Assembly: GCA_030633015.1 (NCBI GenBank)
Contig: DAOVTR010000094.1
Span: forward strand, 1 to 6,495
Source: Bdellovibrionales bacterium
GTDB taxonomy: Bacteria; Bdellovibrionota; Bacteriovoracia; Bacteriovoracales; Bacteriovoracaceae
Reading direction: 5' to 3'
DNA: 6,495 nt
The notes under the pieces are model-generated. The model was given only the letters and a program-made list of their open reading frames with translations. It was not told where the DNA came from and made no database searches. Numbering within the stretch: the stretch's first letter is position 1; the number at the start of each line of letters is the position of its first letter. Of the stretch, positions 1-5,597 are shown piece by piece. The translations under genes were made by a program, and so were the position numbers.

Positions 1-120
1 TATTCGGATTTAAACATTAATCAAACGGTTAAAAATGAAATATTGCGCTTATTGGGATCATTGGATAACAATAAAGATTTTTTCAAACACAAAACGGAAT
101 AAATGGATAAGCGTTGTAAT
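1..120 (-). pseudogene. Out-of-frame remnant of the cydA 3' region
   Basis: On the minus strand, CydA family similarity breaks at about base 121. Adding one base there gives the continuation LNYNAYPFIPF, and LN is what usually follows VGVL in CydA. Further on, a third frame reads LLLSNDPNKRNISFLTV (about bases 76 to 26). This resembles the family pattern of LLS followed by a DPN segment after the quinol loop. That frame then meets a TGA. At least two frame changes and one stop in about 100 bases point to decay or to poor sequence near this edge. The similarity is judged by eye and is short. Confidence 0.4.
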
Positions 121-957
121 TAAAACTCCTACAACAACAACTCCAGCTTTTGTTTTTCCATCATATAACCCCTCCGCTGCTGCTAATTTCATTGGTTGAT
201 ATTTAGCAACATTATAAGCAGAATCATCACCACTATAAATAACTAAAACTGTTGAAAGCAGTCCAAAAGTTGCTGCAATAATAATACTTCTCGTTGCAAG
301 TTTTACCTGCTTATTTTTCAATAAAAACCAACTCGCTACCGCAATTACGAAAAGTGAGCTTGTTAAATATCCGCTTGCTACAGTATGCAAAAACTTATTA
401 ATTGCCATCGGTGAAAAAGCAACATCAAAAAAATCAGTCATCTCACTTCTTGCAGTATCGAGATTAAACTTTGTACCAACTGGATTTTGCATCCATGCAT
501 TTGCAACTAAAATCCAATAAGCTGAAAGATTTGATCCTATTGCTACAAGCCATGTTGAAGTCAAATGAAATCCTTTAGAAAATTTATTCCAACCAAAGAA
601 CATGACTGCAAAAAATGACGACTCTAAGAAGAAGGCAAAGATGCCCTCAATGGCCAACGGGGCTCCAAAAATATCTCCAACAAACCATGAATAAGTCGAC
701 CAGTTGGTTCCAAATTGAAACTCTAGAATAATTCCGGTTGCTACTCCTATTGCGAAGTTAATTGCAAATAGTCCCATCCAAAATTTAGTTACTTTTTTCC
801 AAAACTCATCCCCTGTTCGATAGTAAATTGTTTCCATCATTGCACAGATAAATGACAATCCTAAAGTTAAAGGGACGAATAAAAAATGATAGCATGCGGT
901 TAAGGTAAACTGAGCTCTTGCCCAATTTACTGATGCTACGTCTTCAATTCCCACCAT
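58..957 (-). CDS. cydA: Cytochrome bd ubiquinol oxidase subunit I (CydA), C-terminally truncated or frameshifted
   Basis: CydA is the haem-bearing, quinol-oxidising subunit of the inner-membrane bd oxidase. Residues 1-279 match the family strongly. H24 corresponds to the haem b595 ligand (E. coli H19), E104 and E112 to E. coli E99 and E107, and H191 to the haem b558 ligand H186. K257 and E262 match the Q-loop residues K252 and E257, all with a constant offset of five. After VGVL (276-279) the family normally continues with NP; here about 20 unrelated residues lead to a stop at 299, against 522 in E. coli. The methionine ligand of haem b558 (E. coli M393) and the last helices are therefore missing. 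The ATG is set by an AAGGAG site seven bases upstream, inside the end of the DUF4492 gene. As written the product should not work; a frameshift, true or artefactual, is likely. Confidence 0.93.
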   Translation of the reverse strand: MVGIEDVASVNWARAQFTLTACYHFLFVPLTLGLSFICAMMETIYYRTGDEFWKKVTKFWMGLFAINFAIGVATGIILEFQFGTNWSTYSWFVGDIFGAPLAIEGIFAFFLESSFFAVMFFGWNKFSKGFHLTSTWLVAIGSNLSAYWILVANAWMQNPVGTKFNLDTARSEMTDFFDVAFSPMAINKFLHTVASGYLTSSLFVIAVASWFLLKNKQVKLATRSIIIAATFGLLSTVLVIYSGDDSAYNVAKYQPMKLAAAEGLYDGKTKAGVVVVGVLITTLIHLFRFVFEKIFIVIQ

Positions 958-1174
958 GACTTGACTCCTTATGAGTTGATATTTTATCTAATATAAAACT
1001 TTGAATTTCTAAATCATTTGAAAAACTGTTTAAATAGTTCGGCATTATAAATAACTTAATTATAAAAAACATTATAAAAAGCTTAATAAGCACAATTGCC
1101 CACAACCTCTTGCCAAGCTTCATCTCTTTAAAACCATCTATATAAAAGTTCGCTATCTTTTTAAAAAATACCAT
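944..1174 (-). CDS. DUF4492 family small membrane protein, cydA-linked
   Basis: This is a 76-residue protein with one hydrophobic span (about 24-44) after a short N-terminal segment. I recognise the family from FYIDGF (10-15), the M-x-L-G-x-x-LW stretch (18-25) and IKLFIMFF (30-37). DUF4492 proteins of about 70-80 residues are known next to cydA in several phyla; their biochemical role is not established. The stop lies 14 bases inside cydA, and cydA's ribosome binding site sits in the last codons of this gene, so the two are probably translationally coupled. The position suggests a small accessory subunit or assembly factor of the bd oxidase, loosely like CydX, but there is no sequence resemblance to CydX. 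The ATG start has no clear Shine-Dalgarno site, yet the family-like N-terminus fits it. Confidence 0.85.
   Translation of the reverse strand: MVFFKKIANFYIDGFKEMKLGKRLWAIVLIKLFIMFFIIKLFIMPNYLNSFSNDLEIQSFILDKISTHKESSHGGN
965..970 (-). promoter_or_regulatory. Ribosome binding site of cydA
   Basis: AAGGAG on the minus strand, seven bases before the cydA ATG, lies within the coding sequence of the upstream small gene. It fixes the cydA start despite the 14-base gene overlap. Confidence 0.75.
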
Positions 1175-1218
1175 ATTAATATGTTGTAATCATTAATATC
1201 TTTTGTCCAATAAAATGA

Positions 1219-3051
1219 TTAGTTGAGCAACTCTCTATACTTTAAAGGGTTAGCCTCATAACCATATGAAAAATACTCACGATATATAATTTTAGGATCA
1301 CTAAAGTTGTATCCCTTATGTTTATTTAAAAAAATATTTTTTTTCTTATCACCTAGAAGATTCCATTTTTTCTTAACAGCATCTCTGATGGCCTTACTTT
1401 CAGCAAAAATCAAATGTAGGCGCTCATGATTATAAGTAACATTTATACTTTTACTAAATTTATTATTGGCCCCATCACCTAATATAGTCAGGGGATTTAT
1501 ATATACCAGATATTTTTTATTCTTTAATAGGTCTTTTATTAGATTAGAAGGAACTATTCCTAAATCTTCAGATAAATACTTAGTACAACTCTCTCCTTTA
1601 TTAGTTTTAAGCCAGTTCAAATATTCATATATAGATTTTTGACTTAGACTTGCACCCTTTATGGATAGTGCAAACATATTAGCTGGAAGAGTTTTATAGG
1701 TAATAAGATTATTAAAAATATAATAGCAATAAAGATCACTTGTAAGCTCTAATTGATCCTTTACAACTTTTAAATTTAATTTTTTATCAATTGGAAGCTT
1801 AGTCTCAAATTTAAAAGATTTTATTTTTTGTTGTTTTAATTGACTTGTATAATGCTGCTGTAACATCCACCAGCAAAAACTATATTTAAGAGGGCGTGAC
1901 TGCAATTCATATTTAAGAAGTTCTAAACTGCAACCTCCATAAAAGTTACCATTTGTAATAGATAAAATTGATTGCTTTAGCTTATCTTTCTCATCAGAAA
2001 AATTGCACGTTTTAGGCTTTTTTATACTGCAATATGTTTGCATACACTCTTTTGCCGATGATTGATCCAAACATGATTTATAAATCAATACCTCTGCCTG
2101 CAAAACGGAACCTTCATTAGTTCCATAACCAACATTATTAAAAAGATCAATATCGAACTGCTTTACTCCCATAGTCAGACGAATATCTTTATACTTAAAT
2201 TTAGGATTGATATATATGATCTTTTTTTCAAAATCAAAAAGATATTGTCTGCCTAGAATTATTGCTCCCAAATTCCCATCAACAAACGAATGAGCAAGTG
2301 CTCCACTATTTTTGGTATAAACAAAGCCATTGGCCAAGACATTTAGATCTCCGCAACTTAGAGTTCCGAGACCTACGGTATATACCTTCGACAAATTTGA
2401 GCTTTTTAAAATTTTCTCTCTAATGAATTTTTTTTTACTAAATGCTGTTTGCAAAATTAATGGAAACTCTGCTCCTGAATCTACTCGAAGATTTAAATCT
2501 CCACCAAGAGAAGACTTACAATCTACTTCAATAATATTATTTCCAACTATTTCAAAAGGAATCTGATACCAATTTTTAACTTCTTTTGGCAAGGCCTTTG
2601 AAATCGTAACTACGTTAGTAACGTCATCAACCTTTGTATAATATTTCTTAAAAAAATCAACTCCTAAAATACCATCACAACAATCTATTCCATCTTTTAA
2701 TTTATTAAATCTTTTAGTATCAAGCTCATAAGACTCCATATCATGATACTTAAAATCATCTATATCAAATGAAAACTCATAACCTTTTGTATCCACTTTT
2801 TTATTAAATTGAGTAACCTTTTTATCTAGCTTTTTCTTTCTTACTATATTTTTTTTTAATTTTCTTACAAAACTTGGGTCTAAAAAGTTTTTATTAGATC
2901 CTGTATCAAGCAAAAACTTATAATTATTACCCTCAATCTGCAGTTGAACAATTATAAGAGAGTTTATAGATTCAATAATTGGTAATGCTCCTTTTGCAAA
3001 GGAAGCCGAACATATAACAAATATTAAAATATTAAATATTAAATATTTCAA
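1219..3051 (-). CDS. Secreted two-lobed aspartic-protease-like protein with a C-terminal HExxH domain
   Basis: A 610-residue exported protein. Residues 1-19 form a signal peptide (MKY, a hydrophobic core, then SASFA before K20). Lobe 1 has LLDTGS (47-52, D49) and a later GILG (127-130). Lobe 2 has VDSG (190-193, D191) and IILG (264-267) followed by a short beta stretch. A D-T/S-G plus a hydrophobic-hydrophobic-G in each half is the pepsin/retropepsin fold signature, with D49 and D191 as the predicted catalytic pair. Residues 300-610 are not recognised. They include a cysteine-rich patch (C327, C337, C341, C349) and HERLH (542-546), a zincin-like HExxH, with E592 and E599 as possible third metal ligands. 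The start is TTG, in a TTGA overlap with the upstream SPFH gene, with AGGA 11 bases before it; the signal peptide supports this start. It is probably a periplasmic or secreted protease, substrate unknown. R544 inside HExxH is atypical, so metal binding is uncertain. Confidence 0.72.
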   Translation of the reverse strand: MKYLIFNILIFVICSASFAKGALPIIESINSLIIVQLQIEGNNYKFLLDTGSNKNFLDPSFVRKLKKNIVRKKKLDKKVTQFNKKVDTKGYEFSFDIDDFKYHDMESYELDTKRFNKLKDGIDCCDGILGVDFFKKYYTKVDDVTNVVTISKALPKEVKNWYQIPFEIVGNNIIEVDCKSSLGGDLNLRVDSGAEFPLILQTAFSKKKFIREKILKSSNLSKVYTVGLGTLSCGDLNVLANGFVYTKNSGALAHSFVDGNLGAIILGRQYLFDFEKKIIYINPKFKYKDIRLTMGVKQFDIDLFNNVGYGTNEGSVLQAEVLIYKSCLDQSSAKECMQTYCSIKKPKTCNFSDEKDKLKQSILSITNGNFYGGCSLELLKYELQSRPLKYSFCWWMLQQHYTSQLKQQKIKSFKFETKLPIDKKLNLKVVKDQLELTSDLYCYYIFNNLITYKTLPANMFALSIKGASLSQKSIYEYLNWLKTNKGESCTKYLSEDLGIVPSNLIKDLLKNKKYLVYINPLTILGDGANNKFSKSINVTYNHERLHLIFAESKAIRDAVKKKWNLLGDKKKNIFLNKHKGYNFSDPKIIYREYFSYGYEANPLKYRELLN

Positions 3052-3986
3052 CTATTTTTAAATCCTAATCCCACAGAATCTAACCATTTATCAAAATTTG
3101 ATATATTTGCTGGAATAATTACCCTTGTTCCTTTCTTAGCAATACTTCTCATATTATTTAAATAATTTTCTGCTAATTGAAGTTTAAGGGCATCTTCCCC
3201 TCCTTCTTTTTCTATCACTTTTGCAATTTTTTCAATTGAACCTGCTGTTGCTTTTGCAATTTCTAAAATCTCTTGGCCGTACCCATCAGCTTCATTTATT
3301 CTTTTTTGCATTTCACCTTCAGAGATATTAATCATTTCGGTACGGACACCTTGGGATCTATTTATACGGCTCTGTTTTTCTCCTTCACTCCTGGCCAAAA
3401 TCGCACGCTTTTCCCTTTCAGCGTTAACCTGCTTTTCCATTGCTTCCCTTACTGTTGGTGGAGGTGAAATATTTTTTATTTCATATCTATGAACTTTTAT
3501 TCCCCAAATCTGTCCTGCACGATCTAAAACATCAACAACTTTTGCACTTATTAAATCTCTCTCTTCAAATGTTTTATCTAAATCGATAGTTCCAATTATT
3601 GACCTGGTAGTGGTTTGCGCAAGTTGAACAGCGGCAAAACGATAATCAGTTACCCCATAACTTGCTTTAACTGAATCCATAACTGAAATATAAATCACAC
3701 CATCAACTTCTACGTTGACCTCATCCTTTGTAAAACAATCCTGTGGAGGAACATCAATGGTCTCCTCTTTTAAATCCTGAATAAATGTCACTTTATCTAA
3801 GAATGGAATCAATGCGTGAAACCCTGCATTTAATGTACTACTGTATTTTCCAAGCCTTTCAACAATATATGCTTTTTTAGTTGGTACGAGTCTAATTGAT
3901 TGAAAAAATTTAATTATTAATATAAAAAATACTAAACCCCATACAACTACAATAAATAGATCGATGGGCGTTGCTTGATAATTCAT
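3048..3986 (-). CDS. SPFH/stomatin-family membrane protein, second paralogue (QmcA-like)
   Basis: A 312-residue SPFH (band 7) protein: one N-terminal membrane span (about 9-27), then the SPFH domain (about 32-175). Landmarks are VERLGK (42-47), AGFHALIPFLD (54-64), the IDVP segment (77-80), VEVDGVIYI (92-100) and WGIKVHRYEI (161-170). A charged coiled coil follows (about 180-255) with 11-residue repeats containing SEGE or SQG (near 200, 211, 222). The C-terminal segment ends in a short hydrophobic region. The family forms large oligomeric rings or cages at the inner membrane and regulates membrane proteins and proteases (for example HflK/HflC around FtsH). It is clearly related to the protein encoded just upstream, with about half the residues alike by eye in the SPFH domain. 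The ATG shares its last base with the previous stop, and AGGAG lies seven bases upstream. The four-base overlap with the protease-like gene suggests co-translation. Confidence 0.93.
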   Translation of the reverse strand: MNYQATPIDLFIVVVWGLVFFILIIKFFQSIRLVPTKKAYIVERLGKYSSTLNAGFHALIPFLDKVTFIQDLKEETIDVPPQDCFTKDEVNVEVDGVIYISVMDSVKASYGVTDYRFAAVQLAQTTTRSIIGTIDLDKTFEERDLISAKVVDVLDRAGQIWGIKVHRYEIKNISPPPTVREAMEKQVNAEREKRAILARSEGEKQSRINRSQGVRTEMINISEGEMQKRINEADGYGQEILEIAKATAGSIEKIAKVIEKEGGEDALKLQLAENYLNNMRSIAKKGTRVIIPANISNFDKWLDSVGLGFKNS

Positions 3987-4906
3987 TACTTAACTCCTGA
4001 ATTAAAATTACTTGAAACCTGTTCAATTCCCTCAAAAATCCCTTTAATATTTGCCATTTCGCTAGGAAGTATTGAGACATCTGATTTTTCCAAAATTTGT
4101 CCAAACTCTTTAATGAAATTATCCAATAACCTCATTTTTACTGCGACAGATCCGCCTGGAATTTTAATGGCTTCCGCCATTAAAGTAATTCCTTCCGCAG
4201 TTGCTGTTGCCACTCTTTCAATTTCAATCGCTTTTCCCTTCGCCTCATTTATTCTTTTTTGTCTCTCACCCTCTGATATATTGATTGCTTCCTGTCTTTC
4301 GCCTTCGGAAAGATTAATCGTTGAATCTTTATATGCATTTGCAAGAGTAATTTCTGCCCTTTTCTCTCTCTCTGCTTCCATCTGTTTTTCTAACGTATGA
4401 ATAACATTTTGTGATGGCCTAATATTTTTTATCTCATATCTTAAAACTTTTATTCCCCATGGATCTGATGCTTTATCAATCTCTTTTACAATCGTCACAT
4501 TTAAAGAATCTCTCTCAGAAAAAGTCTGCCCTAACGTTAATTTACCAACTTCTGACCTCATAGTTGTTTGTGCAAGATTTACACTTGCTCTTTTATAATC
4601 TTCAATTCCATAGCTTGCCCTTTGAGGATCCATCACTTTTAGATATACCAGGCCATCAACCTCTATTTGAGTATTATCTTTAGAAATACAACTTTGAGAT
4701 GGAATATCTAAAACCTGTTCTCTAGTCTCATGCCTATAAGCAATTCTATCGAGCAAGGGAATTAAAAAATGAAATCCTGGATGCAATACTTTTCTAAACT
4801 TACCAAGTCGCTCTACCACAAAAGCCTCTCTCATATGAACAACCACAACTAAATTAATAAATATAATTCCAAAAACCAAAACTCCAACGGTAATTGTTGC
4901 TAACAC
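3986..4906 (-). CDS. SPFH/stomatin-family membrane protein, first paralogue (QmcA/paraslipin-like)
   Basis: A 306-residue protein closest by eye to E. coli QmcA and the paraslipins. It has a membrane anchor (about 4-23), then an SPFH domain with VERLGKF (31-37), HPGFHFLIPLLDRI (42-55), QVLDIPSQ (64-71), ISKDN (74-78) and DPWGIKVLRYEIK (148-160). The coiled coil (about 165-245) contains a near-perfect 11-residue tandem repeat, INLSEGERQEA then INISEGERQKR (197-218). The predicted role is membrane scaffolding through ring-shaped oligomers, with the bulk of the protein on one face of the inner membrane. It lies 16 bases downstream of the nfeD-type gene, the usual pairing for this family. The start is GTG, preceded by a very strong AAGGAGG only four bases away; no in-frame upstream start competes. 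Substrate or client proteins cannot be read from the sequence. Confidence 0.95.
   Translation of the reverse strand: MLATITVGVLVFGIIFINLVVVVHMREAFVVERLGKFRKVLHPGFHFLIPLLDRIAYRHETREQVLDIPSQSCISKDNTQIEVDGLVYLKVMDPQRASYGIEDYKRASVNLAQTTMRSEVGKLTLGQTFSERDSLNVTIVKEIDKASDPWGIKVLRYEIKNIRPSQNVIHTLEKQMEAEREKRAEITLANAYKDSTINLSEGERQEAINISEGERQKRINEAKGKAIEIERVATATAEGITLMAEAIKIPGGSVAVKMRLLDNFIKEFGQILEKSDVSILPSEMANIKGIFEGIEQVSSNFNSGVK
3994..3998 (-). promoter_or_regulatory. Ribosome binding site of the second SPFH gene
   Basis: AGGAG on the minus strand, seven bases before the ATG and within the last codons of the first SPFH gene. It confirms the start in the TAATG junction. Confidence 0.7.
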
Positions 4907-4910
4907 ACTT

Positions 4911-4917
4911 CCTCCTT
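4911..4917 (-). promoter_or_regulatory. Ribosome binding site deciding the GTG start of the first SPFH gene
   Basis: AAGGAGG on the minus strand with only four bases to the GTG. It is the strongest Shine-Dalgarno match in the window and fills most of the 16-base gap after the nfeD-type gene. Confidence 0.75.
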
Positions 4918-4922
4918 GATTT

Positions 4923-5366
4923 TTATTCTTTCTCTGAATTCACGATCCAGCTTAAATTATCTCTTCCAATTATTTTTACTCGAGTCCCTTTCAAAATTGT
5001 CATATCTGAAATAGCTCCCCAAGTTGTTCCTCTAAATTCAACTCTTCCTTCTGATCCACTTGATATATTTTCTACAACGACAACAACCTCTCCAATAGCA
5101 TCAACATCTTCATCTGTATTAGATTTCTCTTTTTCTCCACCAACAAACCTTTGGGCAACTCCCCTAAGTAAAATAATTAGTGCAAGAGAGATGATAAACC
5201 ACCAAGTTATAGAGTGAACCAAGCTATCTACTATTCCCAAATATCTTAAAAGTCCTACAATTATTGCTGATAGCCCTAAAAATATAACAACCGCTCCTGG
5301 AATAATAAACTCAGAAACAATAAACACAACACCAACGATCATAAAGATTGTAGTAATATTATCCAA
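4923..5366 (-). CDS. Short NfeD-family membrane protein (NfeD1b type)
   Basis: A 147-residue protein with three or so hydrophobic spans (about 5-22, 23-41, 52-69). A linker follows, then a C-terminal OB-fold-like domain (about 90-145) with the usual NfeD layout: IGEVVVV (91-97), GRVEFRGTTWGA (107-118), then KGTRVKIIG (126-134). It lacks the N-terminal ClpP-like serine protease domain of long NfeD proteins, so it is the short type. Short NfeD proteins are encoded beside SPFH/stomatin genes and bind their products; here it heads a cluster with two of them. The start is TTG, chosen because AAGGAG lies five bases upstream. The next in-frame methionine (M9) would cut into the first membrane span. 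Function beyond SPFH partnership is unknown. Confidence 0.92.
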   Translation of the reverse strand: MDNITTIFMIVGVVFIVSEFIIPGAVVIFLGLSAIIVGLLRYLGIVDSLVHSITWWFIISLALIILLRGVAQRFVGGEKEKSNTDEDVDAIGEVVVVVENISSGSEGRVEFRGTTWGAISDMTILKGTRVKIIGRDNLSWIVNSEKE

Positions 5367-5371
5367 AAAAA

Positions 5372-5377
5372 CTCCTT
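5372..5377 (-). promoter_or_regulatory. Ribosome binding site deciding the TTG start of the nfeD-type gene
   Basis: AAGGAG on the minus strand, five bases before TTG. No ATG lies at a suitable distance, which supports the rare start codon. Confidence 0.7.
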
Positions 5378-5497
5378 ATCATTAAAAGATATTATGACTT
5401 AAGTTGTTTACTGATTAATAGTGTTAATAATTATGGAAAATATATCCTCTTAAAGATAACCGACTAATATCATTTTAAATTATCTTAATTTACCAAA

Positions 5498-5509
5498 AGC
5501 GCTGACGCT
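5498..5509. repeat. Short GC-rich dyad (AGCG-CTGA-CGCT)
   Basis: A 4-bp inverted repeat with a 4-base centre sits in a GC-rich patch (5499-5514) inside otherwise very AT-rich sequence. It is flanked by two direct copies of CCAAAA (5493-5498 and 5513-5518). On the minus strand the hairpin is followed by TTTT, but terminators are not expected between divergent genes. A protein-binding site is possible; chance cannot be excluded. Confidence 0.3.
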
Positions 5510-5535
5510 CCGCCAAAACTCTGTAAATGTTTATT

Positions 5536-5574
5536 TTTGCTAGTATTAATTCAGACGATATTATATATAGCAAA
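5536..5574. promoter_or_regulatory. Inverted repeat TTTGCTA / TAGCAAA, candidate operator
   Basis: Perfect 7-bp arms at 5536-5542 and 5568-5574 are separated by 25 bases. One arm overlaps the proposed -35 box and the other covers the likely transcription start of the ureohydrolase gene. This placement fits a dimeric regulator or a repression site. The regulator is unknown, and the spacing is larger than in most single-dimer operators. Confidence 0.4.
5537..5564 (+). promoter_or_regulatory. Candidate sigma70-type promoter of the ureohydrolase gene
   Basis: TTGCTA (4 of 6 to the -35 consensus) lies 16 bases before TATTAT (5 of 6 to the -10 consensus, 5559-5564). Transcription would start near 5571, giving a leader of about 27 bases. 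In such AT-rich sequence -10-like boxes arise easily, so this is tentative. Confidence 0.4.
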
Positions 5575-5597
5575 CCAATTTCAATCATGGATTTATA

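Larger units (their letters stand above)
5367..5597. other. Divergent intergenic region with promoters for both directions
   Basis: This 231-base region separates the leftward nfeD-SPFH cluster from the rightward ureohydrolase gene, so at least one promoter for each is expected here. For the leftward genes I see only weak minus-strand CATAAT-like boxes (for example near 5391-5396) with no convincing -35 partner. The rightward promoter candidate, an inverted repeat and a GC-rich dyad are listed separately. No small gene or RNA gene is evident. Confidence 0.5.

Noticed and set aside
1175..1218. Possible promoter for the DUF4492-cydA pair (minus-strand TTGGAC)
   Set aside because: No -10 box with a good match at 16-18 bases; the pair may simply be read from upstream.
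1221..1232. Palindrome AGTTG-AG-CAACT at the end of the protease-like gene, considered as a terminator
   Set aside because: The two-base loop is too small for a stable hairpin, there is no T-run, and the arms are only 5 bp.
2330..2566. 78-codon open frame on the plus strand
   Set aside because: Antisense to the second lobe of the protease-like gene, with no recognisable motif or start signal.
3017..3048. Tandem AATATT-like units resembling an AT-rich repeat
   Set aside because: They encode the hydrophobic core of the signal peptide (Leu, Ile, Phe, Asn codons), which explains the pattern.
3273..3467. 64-codon open frame on the plus strand
   Set aside because: Antisense shadow of the second SPFH coiled coil.
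3910..4104. 64-codon open frame on the minus strand spanning the SPFH junction
   Set aside because: It is in another frame across two confident, coupled genes, with no domain.
3975..4400. 141-codon open frame on the plus strand
   Set aside because: It lies antisense to the well-supported first SPFH gene; its hydrophobic, serine-rich translation mirrors the coiled-coil codons, and it resembles no family I know.
4894..5217. 107-codon open frame on the plus strand
   Set aside because: Antisense to the nfeD-type gene, rich in Ser/Thr/Pro, with no ribosome binding site or family features.
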